A stretch of DNA of 64,000 nucleotides from Nitrosomonas sp. (lineage in GTDB: Bacteria; Pseudomonadota; Gammaproteobacteria; Burkholderiales; Nitrosomonadaceae): the NCBI GenBank assembly GCA_024281825.1, contig JAMWZY010000002.1:124001-188000 (forward strand), read 5' to 3'. Below are positions 9,655 to 18,131 of the stretch, piece after piece. How positions within the stretch are numbered: the first letter of the stretch is position 1; every line of letters begins with the position of its first letter. The notes under the pieces were generated by a model. The model was not told the origin of the DNA, did not search any database, and saw only the letters and a list, made by a program, of their open reading frames with translations. The position numbers and the translations under genes are program-made.

Positions 9655-10080
9655 TTACTTAACCAACAACACAGGTATTAGTGCCGACTGCATTACCTTA
9701 TTAGTTACTGACCCCAGTAATAAACCCTCAATGTTTCCTTTACCCCTTGGCCCCATGACAATCTGGTTATACCTTTGTTCTGTTGCAAACCGTACGATCA
9801 TTTCAGCCGGATCACCCACTGTAATATGATACTGGCAAGAGATTCCTGCTTGATCGAGCAATTTTCGGGCATTTTCGAGGCTTTTTAAACCCTCTTCTTG
9901 ATGATACTGTTTGATATCTGTTGCACTGATATAAGATGAGATATTACCGCTCAATGGTGTTTGAACTGTTAACAAATGCACTTCTGGTAGCTCTTTATAC
10001 CAATTAATCATAGATATAAAATCAGCCACTGCTTTATCAGAATTATCCGAACCATCGACAGGTAATAGAATTTTTAACAT
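9655..10080 (-). CDS. Universal stress protein, UspA family
   Basis: A single 141-aa Usp domain with Asp9 in LLPVDGS and the ATP-binding motif GPRGKGNIEGLLLGSV (residues 110-125), which matches GxxGxGxxxxLLLGSV. This indicates the ATP-binding subclass of cytosolic Usp proteins. These dimerise and accumulate under stress, but the specific target is unknown. Spacing of 32 bp from TerC upstream and 25 bp to the metallo-hydrolase downstream suggests operon membership. Confidence 0.88.
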   Translation of the reverse strand: MLKILLPVDGSDNSDKAVADFISMINWYKELPEVHLLTVQTPLSGNISSYISATDIKQYHQEEGLKSLENARKLLDQAGISCQYHITVGDPAEMIVRFATEQRYNQIVMGPRGKGNIEGLLLGSVTNKVMQSALIPVLLVK

Positions 10081-10112
10081 ACGTAATTTCTCAATGAATG
10101 GAGAATAATCAA

Positions 10113-10835
10113 TTATTTCTTCGGTGCAGTATCATCCACCAAATCAACAATAACCTTTTGCCTATCACTCTTCAGTTTGGCAATCATTTTGCCCACAAAA
10201 ACTACGAGAATTGCACCGACTATCGGCGCTATCCAATGCAAATAATCCGCTTGTGCGTCGACCCATTGTTTGGTTGCAACATCAGAAACAAACATATCAC
10301 CCGCAATCCAACCGAGTAACCCTGCGCCAATGGCAATTGTCACTGGAAAACGTTCCATGAGTTTCATCACCAATTGACTACCCCATACGATAATCGGCAC
10401 GCTAATTACCAAACCAAAAACGACGAGCCCCATTTCATCTTTTGCCGCACCCGCAATGGCAATCACATTATCCAAGCTCATCACCGCATCGGCGACAATA
10501 ATGGTCTTGATAGCTCCCATTAAAGTCGTACTAGCATCGACTTCGTGCATTCCATCAGATTCGGGTTGCAATAGCTTGACTCCTATCCATAGCAGCAATA
10601 CCGCACCAACTATTTTTAAATATGGGATCGCAAGCAAACTTAATGCAAAAAAAATCAACACAACCCGTAAAGCAATGGCACCAAAAACTCCCCAAAAGAT
10701 ACCTAATTTACGCTGATCTTCCGGTAAACGGCGGCATGCCAGAGCAATAACCACAGCATTGTCGCCCCCTAATACAATGTCAATGGCGATAATTTGTAAC
10801 ACTGCAATCCAAAACTGAGGATCATCAAAACTCAT
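10113..10835 (-). CDS. TerC/YjbE-family integral membrane protein
   Basis: A 240-aa polytopic membrane protein with about seven hydrophobic segments. The two acidic signatures of the TerC family are in place: GGDN at 23-26 and SLDN at 120-123, both within membrane helices. Family members are linked to metal-ion (notably manganese) export and tellurite resistance; the substrate here is not known. No tellurite genes (terZABDE) are nearby. Only 52 bp separate it from the upstream patatin gene, too short for a yybP-ykoY manganese riboswitch. Confidence 0.85.
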   Translation of the reverse strand: MSFDDPQFWIAVLQIIAIDIVLGGDNAVVIALACRRLPEDQRKLGIFWGVFGAIALRVVLIFFALSLLAIPYLKIVGAVLLLWIGVKLLQPESDGMHEVDASTTLMGAIKTIIVADAVMSLDNVIAIAGAAKDEMGLVVFGLVISVPIIVWGSQLVMKLMERFPVTIAIGAGLLGWIAGDMFVSDVATKQWVDAQADYLHWIAPIVGAILVVFVGKMIAKLKSDRQKVIVDLVDDTAPKK

Positions 10836-10887
10836 TTATTTTTCCTAAAATTTTTATCCATTGTTATGGCTATGCCTACCGACACAT

Positions 10888-12054
10888 TCAGTTATGTGTT
10901 TCAACACCAATAAATTTCAGTAATTCATTTCGTTGTTGCAAGGTATCGTAATAACCTAATTCGATTAAGTCTCGACAAAAAGCTGATTCAAATAAAACAT
11001 AACTCAATAAAGTTAAACCATTCGGCCCCATTGCCCCCACCGCCCGATACAAATAACGCATCACCCACGGTAAAGTATGCGCATACTTCTGTGCAATTTG
11101 ATTGATACTCTGGCTGGGTGCAATCATCATTGCTTCAATTGGGCGCAATGGTATATTTTTTTCTTTAAATACTTCATGAGATACTTGCGTGACTGTTTCG
11201 TTAATTCGTAACAAACGCTCCAAATCAACATCCAAGCTATCGACAAAAATGCTATTGAACGCATGCCCGGCGATCTGCGCAAAGGGTGGGTAACCTGCCG
11301 CTTGAATCCTTTTGGGCTCATCCAGTACTGCTCTTCGTACACCAATCACAAGCACTTTATCTGCCCCTAAGTGCAATGCAGGACTAATGGGCGCTAACTG
11401 ACGCATCGACCCATCACCAAAATATTCGCGATTCAACTTTACTGCGGGAAAAATAAACGGTATTGAGGAAGAAGCCAGCAAGTGATCGACGCCCAATCTC
11501 ACAGGGATTCCTATTCTTTGCGCTCTTCTCCAAGGCATGACCTCTTTCGCGGCTTGGAAAAATGTAACCGATTCTCCTGACGTATATCCCCACGCTGTAA
11601 GCCCCACCGCATGTAGCGCACCTTCACGTATGCAATAAGGAATAGAACGAAAAGAAAACTTGCTTCGCAGTAACATTTGCAGCGGGGTATTATCTAGCAA
11701 AGAAATTGCGCGAGATTTTCCATACTCACTGGACACTAAAGAAAACATACAACGCAGAGTGTTTTGCGCAACTCCCAAAAAATCCGAACGATGAATTTGG
11801 TTAACGTGAAAATTCGACCATACCGCTTCTAGCTTATTCACTCCTTCAGCATAATTGCTAGCATAAACAGCAATGCTTGCAGCATTAATAGCGCCAGCCG
11901 ATGTGCCACAAACCACAGGAAAAGGATTTAATGTTTTATCCGGCAATAATTCTGAAATCGCTTTTAAAACACCCACCTGATAAGCTGCACGTGCTCCTCC
12001 TCCAGTCAACACCAAACCAACTTTAGGTGCCACACGTCGCTCAGGATCATTCAT
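10888..12054 (-). CDS. Patatin-like phospholipase
   Basis: A 388-aa patatin-domain protein. The oxyanion loop GGGARA is at 18-23, the nucleophile elbow GTSAG has Ser52, and the catalytic Asp lies in a DGS motif near residue 215, giving a Ser-Asp dyad. There is no signal peptide or transmembrane segment, so it is probably cytosolic or membrane-peripheral and hydrolyses acyl esters of phospholipids; the substrate is inferred. The C-terminal 150 residues extend beyond the core domain and are shared by the longer bacterial patatins. Its ATG overlaps the stop of the preceding 84-aa gene by 4 nt (ATGA), suggesting translational coupling. Confidence 0.85.
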   Translation of the reverse strand: MNDPERRVAPKVGLVLTGGGARAAYQVGVLKAISELLPDKTLNPFPVVCGTSAGAINAASIAVYASNYAEGVNKLEAVWSNFHVNQIHRSDFLGVAQNTLRCMFSLVSSEYGKSRAISLLDNTPLQMLLRSKFSFRSIPYCIREGALHAVGLTAWGYTSGESVTFFQAAKEVMPWRRAQRIGIPVRLGVDHLLASSSIPFIFPAVKLNREYFGDGSMRQLAPISPALHLGADKVLVIGVRRAVLDEPKRIQAAGYPPFAQIAGHAFNSIFVDSLDVDLERLLRINETVTQVSHEVFKEKNIPLRPIEAMMIAPSQSINQIAQKYAHTLPWVMRYLYRAVGAMGPNGLTLLSYVLFESAFCRDLIELGYYDTLQQRNELLKFIGVETHN

Positions 12055-12305
12055 CGATGCACGAGCCTCGCATTAACTTTCTCCAAAGCATCTCGCAACG
12101 TTTCTTCAGGTAAATTATTAAGCAAGCGAGCCAACAATTTGGCCGCTTGATGAGCAGATTTAGGTAATTTTGCACTGTCAAGGCTTGCAACAAAAACAGC
12201 CGCAGCCCCAGTTGCATCGAGCAAACTTTGGCGTTCATGCATTAGAATCTCTATCTCTCCTCTCAGCATCGAAATTTCTTGTTCCTTTAATACTGTACCC
12301 ACCAT
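12051..12305 (-). CDS. Small conserved-looking protein of unknown function (84 aa)
   Basis: No family recognised. The N-terminal third is charged and heptad-like, suggesting a short coiled coil. An Ala-rich hydrophobic patch follows (about 33-42), then two amphipathic helices ending in a positively charged tail. The start at 12305 has AGGA about 6 nt upstream; an internal ATG at 12269 is possible. Its stop overlaps the patatin start by 4 nt, so it is the leader gene of the six-gene operon and may partner the patatin-like protein. Confidence 0.7.
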   Translation of the reverse strand: MVGTVLKEQEISMLRGEIEILMHERQSLLDATGAAAVFVASLDSAKLPKSAHQAAKLLARLLNNLPEETLRDALEKVNARLVHR

Positions 12306-12439
12306 GTAGATCCTATGACATTAACAAATACACATCAATATAGCAGAACCCTAATAGATTTAAGTGCTAAGCTCAGTGATATTTGCCACGTTTTTTGCCA
12401 TTACAATATACGCATCATTAATCAATCAATTTCAATATT

Positions 12440-13405
12440 ATGAACACCTACTCGTACCATCCGCTATATCCTGAAATTCAACCCTACCAACAGGGATCCT
12501 TATCACTTGATATGACACATACCATGTATTGGGAGGAATCTGGCAACCCCAATGGTGTACCAGTTGTATTTTTACATGGCGGCCCAGGTGCAGGTTCATC
12601 ACCCGCACATCGTCGTTTTTTCGATCCATCATATTATCGTATTGTCATTTACGATCAAAGAGGATCAGGACGTTCAACACCATTAGGAGAAACCAAAAAC
12701 AACACAACTCCTCACTTAATTAATGATTTGGAGTTATTACGCAACCACTTAAAAATTGATCATTGGTTAATATTTGGCGGTTCCTGGGGCAGTACACTAG
12801 CACTTGCTTATGGTGAAACACACCCAGAATGCTGTCTTGGATTTATTTTACGCGGAATATTTCTTTGCCGAAAAACAGAAATCGATTGGTTTCTTTATGG
12901 ATTGCACACCATTTTCCCGGAAGCATGGCGGCAATTCGTTGCGCCTCTAACGGAAAACGAACGCTCTGATATTTTAGCTGCGTATTACCAACGTTTACTT
13001 CATCCAGATCCAGCTATTCATATGCCAATGGCACGCAACTGGGGAATATATGAAGGATCATGTTCTACATTACTCCCCAATCCATCAGTTGTCAGTTACT
13101 TCGCAAGTGATACAGTTGCATTAGGGCTTGCACGTATGGAAGCACACTATTTTACTCACAACATTTTTTTACCTGATAATTCGCTACTAAACAACATTCA
13201 CAAGCTACACAATATTCCAACCACAATTGTGCAAGGCCGTTACGATGCTGTTTGTCCCATTGTCAGCGCAGATGATTTGCATCAAGCATGGCCGCAAGCA
13301 GAGTATATTATTATCGACGATGCCGGACACTCAGTATGGGAACCTGGCATACAATCAGCATTGATTCATACAATGAATACTAAGTTTAAACAGATCACAA
13401 GTTAA
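12440..13405 (+). CDS. pip: Proline iminopeptidase (alpha/beta hydrolase)
   Basis: A 321-aa cytosolic alpha/beta hydrolase of peptidase family S33. The oxyanion motif HGGPG is at 46-50, the nucleophile elbow GGSWGS has Ser115, and an acid in GRYDAVCP and the His of DAGHSVWEP lie near the C terminus. This is the Pip signature and length (about 313-325 aa). The enzyme removes N-terminal proline from peptides. It is monocistronic and converges with cysH with a 16-bp gap. Confidence 0.92.
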   Translation: MNTYSYHPLYPEIQPYQQGSLSLDMTHTMYWEESGNPNGVPVVFLHGGPGAGSSPAHRRFFDPSYYRIVIYDQRGSGRSTPLGETKNNTTPHLINDLELLRNHLKIDHWLIFGGSWGSTLALAYGETHPECCLGFILRGIFLCRKTEIDWFLYGLHTIFPEAWRQFVAPLTENERSDILAAYYQRLLHPDPAIHMPMARNWGIYEGSCSTLLPNPSVVSYFASDTVALGLARMEAHYFTHNIFLPDNSLLNNIHKLHNIPTTIVQGRYDAVCPIVSADDLHQAWPQAEYIIIDDAGHSVWEPGIQSALIHTMNTKFKQITS

Positions 13406-13421
13406 TTCGACTCAGTTTTTT

Positions 13422-14192
13422 CTATAGATGTAAGCCACACTCGGTTTTGGGTTTACCTACCCAACGGCCACTGCGGCCTTCTCCTTTTACTGTGCAGTGC
13501 TCACATCCGATAGAAGAATATCCTTCTTCAACCAGCGGATGAAATGGTAATTTATGCTCTATGATATAGGCATCGCGCTCTTCGCGAGCAACATCTATCA
13601 TTGGGTTAAATTTGATAATTCCGCGACGCTCTTCAAAAATATCTAAACCAGCGCGATGATCCGTTTGCCAGCGCATCAAACTCGAAACCCAAATATGATA
13701 ATTCGGTTTAATTTCTTCCAATGGGCTAATCTTATTGATTGTGCAACAAAAATCCGGATCTGTTTCATACAACTTCTCTTTAACGCTGTATTCATGTTGA
13801 TATGCATCTGCTTTAACATCCTGTACCTTCAAGTGAAAAAGCTTAGTAAGATAATTCCGGTACATCAGGGTCTCTGGAAAATGGAAACCCGTATCAATAA
13901 AAAAAATGACCTGTTCGGGACGAATTCGCGAAATAATATGCAAAAAATAAGCAGAAGTTGCAGCAAAAGACGACGTCACCATAATCTTTTCCGGTTGGAA
14001 ATCAATGTATAGCTTGCGCAAACGTTCTTCAAAATTGAGTGAACGGTAGCACTCGTTTAAGATTGCAATATCATTTGCACTTAAACCAGCAGTATTCCCA
14101 CTGCCCTTTGCAGGATCAGTACGATTTACAATTGACTGTTCGCAATCGCTGGAATTTGTTTGAGTTATTATTGCTGCTTCGGACATATTCAT
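13422..14192 (-). CDS. cysH: Adenylyl-sulfate (APS)/PAPS reductase
   Basis: 256 aa from the ATG at 14192; GTG at 14201 and ATG at 14186 are alternatives. Two cysteine pairs, Cys149-Cys150 and Cys230-x-x-Cys233, form the CC...CxxC set that binds a [4Fe-4S] cluster in APS reductases. The C-terminal ECGLH holds the catalytic Cys252. It reduces APS (or PAPS) to sulfite with thioredoxin in assimilatory sulfate reduction. The substrate loop, usually SFGA, reads SFAAT here (residues 75-79). The N-terminal 40 residues are Ser/Asn-rich and non-conserved. No other cys gene is adjacent. Confidence 0.9.
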   Translation of the reverse strand: MNMSEAAIITQTNSSDCEQSIVNRTDPAKGSGNTAGLSANDIAILNECYRSLNFEERLRKLYIDFQPEKIMVTSSFAATSAYFLHIISRIRPEQVIFFIDTGFHFPETLMYRNYLTKLFHLKVQDVKADAYQHEYSVKEKLYETDPDFCCTINKISPLEEIKPNYHIWVSSLMRWQTDHRAGLDIFEERRGIIKFNPMIDVAREERDAYIIEHKLPFHPLVEEGYSSIGCEHCTVKGEGRSGRWVGKPKTECGLHL

Positions 14193-14201
14193 GTGACCCA
14201 C

Positions 14202-14786
14202 AAAAATACAAAATATTCACTCCGTACCACTTGCTTGGCTACAATAAAACTTGACACATTGGAGTGCTTTAACGATAGACATATGATACGAAGAACTGTT
14301 CAAAATGCTGCAATAACCAGTCATCTTAAAAAGATGATAAGCTAAAATACAACCGCAAGAAATTATCTGCCTTTCTTCGTTTTGCAATCTACCGAGGATC
14401 CGCTCACTTGTCAAACACCTTCCAAATAGGGTTACTAGTAAATTTCTACTGGAATTCGATTCACTCTAACGTTTACGATAGCAAATGCAAGTTAAATGTG
14501 AAAAATCAAACAATCATTAATCACTCTACGCTCTGTTTCATTACCATATAATTTTATTGTTCCTATATCGTACTTGATTGAACTTTAATGAATTGCTCAG
14601 TGCCTATTACAACATAACATCATTCCAACCAACTTGAAGTATGACTTTAAAATAGCAGAAAAAATGAGAGTAGGCGGTAATCAATTTCTATTCGCAGTGG
14701 GAGTATTATAAAATCGCGCTCTTACCTCACTATAACAGGCGAAAATCATATACAACATTTTGATTTATGAATAAATATAATTTTAT
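14202..14786. other. 585-bp intergenic region, no gene seen
   Basis: AT-rich sequence between cysH and the divergent ATP-grasp gene, holding the promoters of both. The only clear structure is a perfect 7-bp inverted repeat (TCATCTT, three bases, AAGATGA) at 14321-14337 without a T-run. A 15-codon plus-strand frame at 14664-14711 has no ribosome site and no graspetide-like motif. I see no tRNA or convincing small gene. Confidence 0.5.
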
Positions 14787-15773
14787 ATGTCCATTCTGAT
14801 CATATCCGAACCTAATGATATTCATGCACACTCTATAATCACCGCTTTAGAAAAACATAAAGTCAGTGATGTTCACTCACTCGACTTCTCAAATTTTTCT
14901 GCTTTGATGAGTATGAATCTAGCGCTATCGGCCAGAGATTCTGGAAAATTTTGGCTACAGATCGGACAAAATAAGCTGATTGATAGTACCGAAATCAGTG
15001 CAGTTTGGTGGCGTAGACCACAAAATTATCGGCAACACATCCAAAGCTTGGAACCCCTATCTCGGCATTTCGCTATGACAGAGCCGGCTTCGATGTTACA
15101 TGGGCTCTGGCAAGACAATCATTGTCTTTGGGTGAATAACGTTGTACGCGACGCTGCTGCTGCACATCGCCCCTGGCAACTGGAGCTAGCAAAACAGTGT
15201 GGATTAAGGGTGCCCGATACCTTACTAACCACAACAGCCGATCGAGTAAAACAGTTTTGGCAGCGCTATCACGGTGAAATCGTATATAAACGACTGTTGC
15301 AAACCTTTCGCAGTGAGTACGAAACACAGAAAATGAAACCAGAAGAGTTTGCACAGATTGATAAAGTACAGCTTGAACCCATCCTTTTCCAACAATGGGT
15401 GCGTGGCACCGCCTATATTCGTGTCACCATTGTCGGTACGGAAATTCTTACTGCCGCGGCTGATATGAATAAAAATACGCCTTTCTATGCTGCACAATCC
15501 AATTCAGCACATTATCAACGTCATAACTTAACCGCTATTATGCAAGATAGATTATTGTTATTCATGAAACAAATATGTCTCGAATACGGTGTTATCGATT
15601 TATGCTTGCGGCCTGATGGCGAATATGTATTCCTAGAGCTACATTCAGCAGGAGAATTTCTTACAGTTGAACGCGCCTGCCAATTACCGATCAGTGACAA
15701 GCTCGCAAAACACTTAGCGTGCAACAATGCTAGTAAAGTTCCACCAGTGCCCGTACATAAAGAAGCGGCGTGA
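14787..15773 (+). CDS. ATP-grasp ligase related to MvdC/MvdD (RimK-like)
   Basis: 328 aa. The N-terminal pre-ATP-grasp domain contains WWRRP (residues 74-78), a mark of the microviridin/graspetide peptide ligases (consensus WYRRP). The ATP-grasp core follows, with the ATP-binding Lys168 in VYKRL and a metal-binding strand DLCLRPDGEYVFLELH (271-286). In graspetide ligases the last part reads FLEvNPxGQ; here it is FLELHSAGE, so the usual metal-coordinating Asn is His286. The family joins carboxylates to amines or hydroxyls. A precursor peptide was not found nearby, so it may be an orphan tailoring enzyme or act on another protein. It is monocistronic and converges on bioD. Confidence 0.75.
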   Translation: MSILIISEPNDIHAHSIITALEKHKVSDVHSLDFSNFSALMSMNLALSARDSGKFWLQIGQNKLIDSTEISAVWWRRPQNYRQHIQSLEPLSRHFAMTEPASMLHGLWQDNHCLWVNNVVRDAAAAHRPWQLELAKQCGLRVPDTLLTTTADRVKQFWQRYHGEIVYKRLLQTFRSEYETQKMKPEEFAQIDKVQLEPILFQQWVRGTAYIRVTIVGTEILTAAADMNKNTPFYAAQSNSAHYQRHNLTAIMQDRLLLFMKQICLEYGVIDLCLRPDGEYVFLELHSAGEFLTVERACQLPISDKLAKHLACNNASKVPPVPVHKEAA

Positions 15774-15827
15774 TCGAGCAAGCTTTTTTTAATTTGTTAT
15801 CAAACTCGTATTTCACTAGTAATTATG

Positions 15828-16484
15828 TTAGTAAACCAAAATTTTCGGTACCGCTATGAATCCATTAGTTTGCTCACCAAAACGCAGGATACCGAGTAGC
15901 GGTACCTGTAACTGCTGTTCTAATGTCGCAATATTCTCTGCCACAGCAACCATCGGTGACTGGATACAATTAGCTATCCATCCTACCAAACTCAACCGCG
16001 CTGCACTAATCGCTCTAGCCGTCAGTAAAGCATGGTTCAAACACCCCAAGCGCACACCCACCACCAGTATCACAGGTAAACTGAGTATTTTTGCAAGATC
16101 CTCTCCTGTTTGAGAGTCATTCAGCGGCACTAAAAAACCACCTGCACCTTCTACGATTACAATGTCAGCTTGTATAGAAAGTTGCCGGTAGCAGTCGTTA
16201 ATTAGAGACAAATCAATCGTTACACCCTCTTGCTGCGCGGCAAGATGTGGCGAAATCGGTGCTTCAAAAGCGTAAGGGTTTATTTGCTTCCGTGTAACAT
16301 GCACATTGCTTGCTGCTAGTAACAATTCAACATCCTGCCACTGACCATTTTCACGGCCTGCGGCAATCGGTTTCATACCTGCTACTCTATATCCTTGGGC
16401 CGCAAATGCACGCAACAATGCACAACTAACCGTAGTTTTTCCGACACTCGTATCTGTTCCAGTAACAAAAAAACCTTTTTCCAT
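15828..16484 (-). CDS. bioD: Dethiobiotin synthetase
   Basis: 218 aa with the P-loop GTDTSVGKTT at 9-18 and the family's conserved EGAGG segment near residues 105-109. It carboxylates 7,8-diaminopelargonate with CO2 and ATP to form the ureido ring of dethiobiotin, the penultimate biotin step. It is the last gene of the bioBFHCD cluster, 14 bp after bioC. Confidence 0.95.
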   Translation of the reverse strand: MEKGFFVTGTDTSVGKTTVSCALLRAFAAQGYRVAGMKPIAAGRENGQWQDVELLLAASNVHVTRKQINPYAFEAPISPHLAAQQEGVTIDLSLINDCYRQLSIQADIVIVEGAGGFLVPLNDSQTGEDLAKILSLPVILVVGVRLGCLNHALLTARAISAARLSLVGWIANCIQSPMVAVAENIATLEQQLQVPLLGILRFGEQTNGFIAVPKILVY

Positions 16485-16498
16485 TTTTGACTATTGAG

Positions 16499-17377
16499 TC
16501 AATCAATTAAGCCCAATTGACGACGTGTCTCTGGTGTTAAAACCGATTTACGCGAAGGTGGCTTCCACGCATGACCATATATCACTTCAAAAGTGACCGG
16601 ATACTTGCCATCAATGCGTAATTTGTCATAGGCTGACAACGCTTTTCTCCAAGCAGCCTTCCCCATTAAACCGGATTGCCTACCTTGCGTCACATTGTGC
16701 GCACCAATCGATTTCAGGTCACGCATAATATTTAAAACATCAGAGTAAGTCATTGTAATATATTCCATATCCATAACGGGTTCAGCAAATCCACTATGCA
16801 AAAGAAGATCACCTATATCATGCATATCGATAAAATGATTAACATGGCTAGATGAATCGGCTTGCGCAAACGAATGTCGCAACTCCTTTAAGGTATCTGG
16901 GCCAAAAGTACTAAACATCAATAAACCATCAATTTTCAGAACACGATGCATTTCAGCAAATGTATGTTCTAAATCATTACACCACTGTAAAGCCAGATTC
17001 GACCAGATCAAACCAATACTTTCTTGCTTAAGCGGAATTTGCTCAATATCAGCACAGACATAGTAATGATGCGGCGTGATCGGTAATAATCGCTGCCACC
17101 AATTCAAATTAGGGCGCGCCTGAAGCAGCATTGCTTGTGCAATGTCCATGGCAATAAGTCGTTTTCCTGGATAATGTTTCAATAATTGTTGACTGCCATA
17201 ACCCGTTCCGCTACCTGCATCCAGAATGACATCCGGTTGATATTTGATGTACTCCAAACGCAACAGCATGCGACTACTGATTTCACGCTGTAACACAGCC
17301 GCCTGATCGTAGCTACTAGAGGCCCTTTCAAAAGCGCTACGCAACAGTTTTTTATCGAGAATATATTTAGAGTTCAC
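16499..17377 (-). CDS. bioC: Malonyl-ACP O-methyltransferase
   Basis: A 292-aa SAM-dependent methyltransferase with motif I LDAGSGTGYGS (52-62) and the post-motif region matching BioC. It methylates malonyl-ACP so that the fatty-acid enzymes can build pimeloyl-ACP methyl ester. The start is a GTG at 17377 lying inside the 3' end of bioH (11-nt overlap); the next in-frame Met (37) would remove conserved sequence. Overlap with bioH implies translational coupling of the two pimelate-specific steps. Confidence 0.92.
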   Translation of the reverse strand: MNSKYILDKKLLRSAFERASSSYDQAAVLQREISSRMLLRLEYIKYQPDVILDAGSGTGYGSQQLLKHYPGKRLIAMDIAQAMLLQARPNLNWWQRLLPITPHHYYVCADIEQIPLKQESIGLIWSNLALQWCNDLEHTFAEMHRVLKIDGLLMFSTFGPDTLKELRHSFAQADSSSHVNHFIDMHDIGDLLLHSGFAEPVMDMEYITMTYSDVLNIMRDLKSIGAHNVTQGRQSGLMGKAAWRKALSAYDKLRIDGKYPVTFEVIYGHAWKPPSRKSVLTPETRRQLGLID

Positions 17378-18131
17378 TTAGGCAAGCCACAAATTGTTCA
17401 GGATCAGACAAAAAAGGTGCATGACCGCAATGTGTAAAAGTAACTAACCGAGATCGTGCGATTTGCTGTTGCATCCAATAGGCAGCTTGCGAATGTGTGA
17501 TCACATCTTTATCTCCATGCAACAGTAAAACCGGTTGTTGTATCTCAGGTATATGTGAGCGTAAATCACTCGTTTGCAAAATTTTCAGCCCCTGCTCCAA
17601 TCCCATTGCATGCGGCTGCTTTCTCTCAAAGAAGTGCTTGCGTAATTTTTGTACATTTTGAATCGCGTACCTATCCCCTGTCATCTGTAAAGTTAGAAAC
17701 CGCTGAATTGTTGCTTTATAATTTTGTTTTAAGTTTTCCCAAAATAATTCTAGTAACTTAGGCTCAGCACCGAACTCCCAACCATCGAGTTTAACAAAAC
17801 ACGGTGTTGTCGCAACTAAGATCAATTTTTGTACTTGCTGTGGATATTGTAGTGCCAATTCTATAGCAATCTGCCCTCCCAACGACCAACCCACGACAAA
17901 GCAGTGTTTTGGCAAAAGACCACCAATACTATCCACCCAATGTTGCAAGGTTCCCAGTTGATCAATCGCACTGTCGCCATGTCCAGGTAAATCTATTAAA
18001 TGCAACCTAAAGTGCCGACTGAGCGGCACACAAACTTCGTGCCAGATACCAATGTGCATTGCCCATCCATGCAGTAATACCAAATCAGGACCATTATTTT
18101 GGCCAAACGATTCCATATACAAATGCGTCAT
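17367..18131 (-). CDS. bioH: Pimeloyl-ACP methyl ester carboxylesterase
   Basis: A 254-aa alpha/beta hydrolase. The nucleophile elbow GWSLGG has Ser83, the acid lies in LLHGDKD, and the His in FTHCGHAPF near the C terminus. It removes the methyl group added by BioC, releasing pimeloyl-ACP for BioF. Cytosolic. It overlaps bioF by 4 nt and bioC by 11 nt. An internal ATG at 18116 is an alternative start. Confidence 0.93.
   Translation of the reverse strand: MTHLYMESFGQNNGPDLVLLHGWAMHIGIWHEVCVPLSRHFRLHLIDLPGHGDSAIDQLGTLQHWVDSIGGLLPKHCFVVGWSLGGQIAIELALQYPQQVQKLILVATTPCFVKLDGWEFGAEPKLLELFWENLKQNYKATIQRFLTLQMTGDRYAIQNVQKLRKHFFERKQPHAMGLEQGLKILQTSDLRSHIPEIQQPVLLLHGDKDVITHSQAAYWMQQQIARSRLVTFTHCGHAPFLSDPEQFVACLSEL

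Noticed and set aside
10836..10887. Manganese (yybP-ykoY) riboswitch ahead of the TerC gene
   Set aside because: The 52-bp gap is too short and has no recognisable paired structure.
14321..14337. Perfect 7-bp inverted repeat considered as a terminator for cysH or the ATP-grasp gene
   Set aside because: It lies upstream of both genes and has no T-run, so it could only be an operator or leader hairpin, without further evidence.
14217..14414. 65-codon minus-strand frame upstream of cysH, considered as a graspetide precursor for the nearby ATP-grasp ligase
   Set aside because: Translation has no leader/core pattern, no repeated Thr/Lys-Asp/Glu motif and no ribosome site; composition is like random AT-rich DNA.
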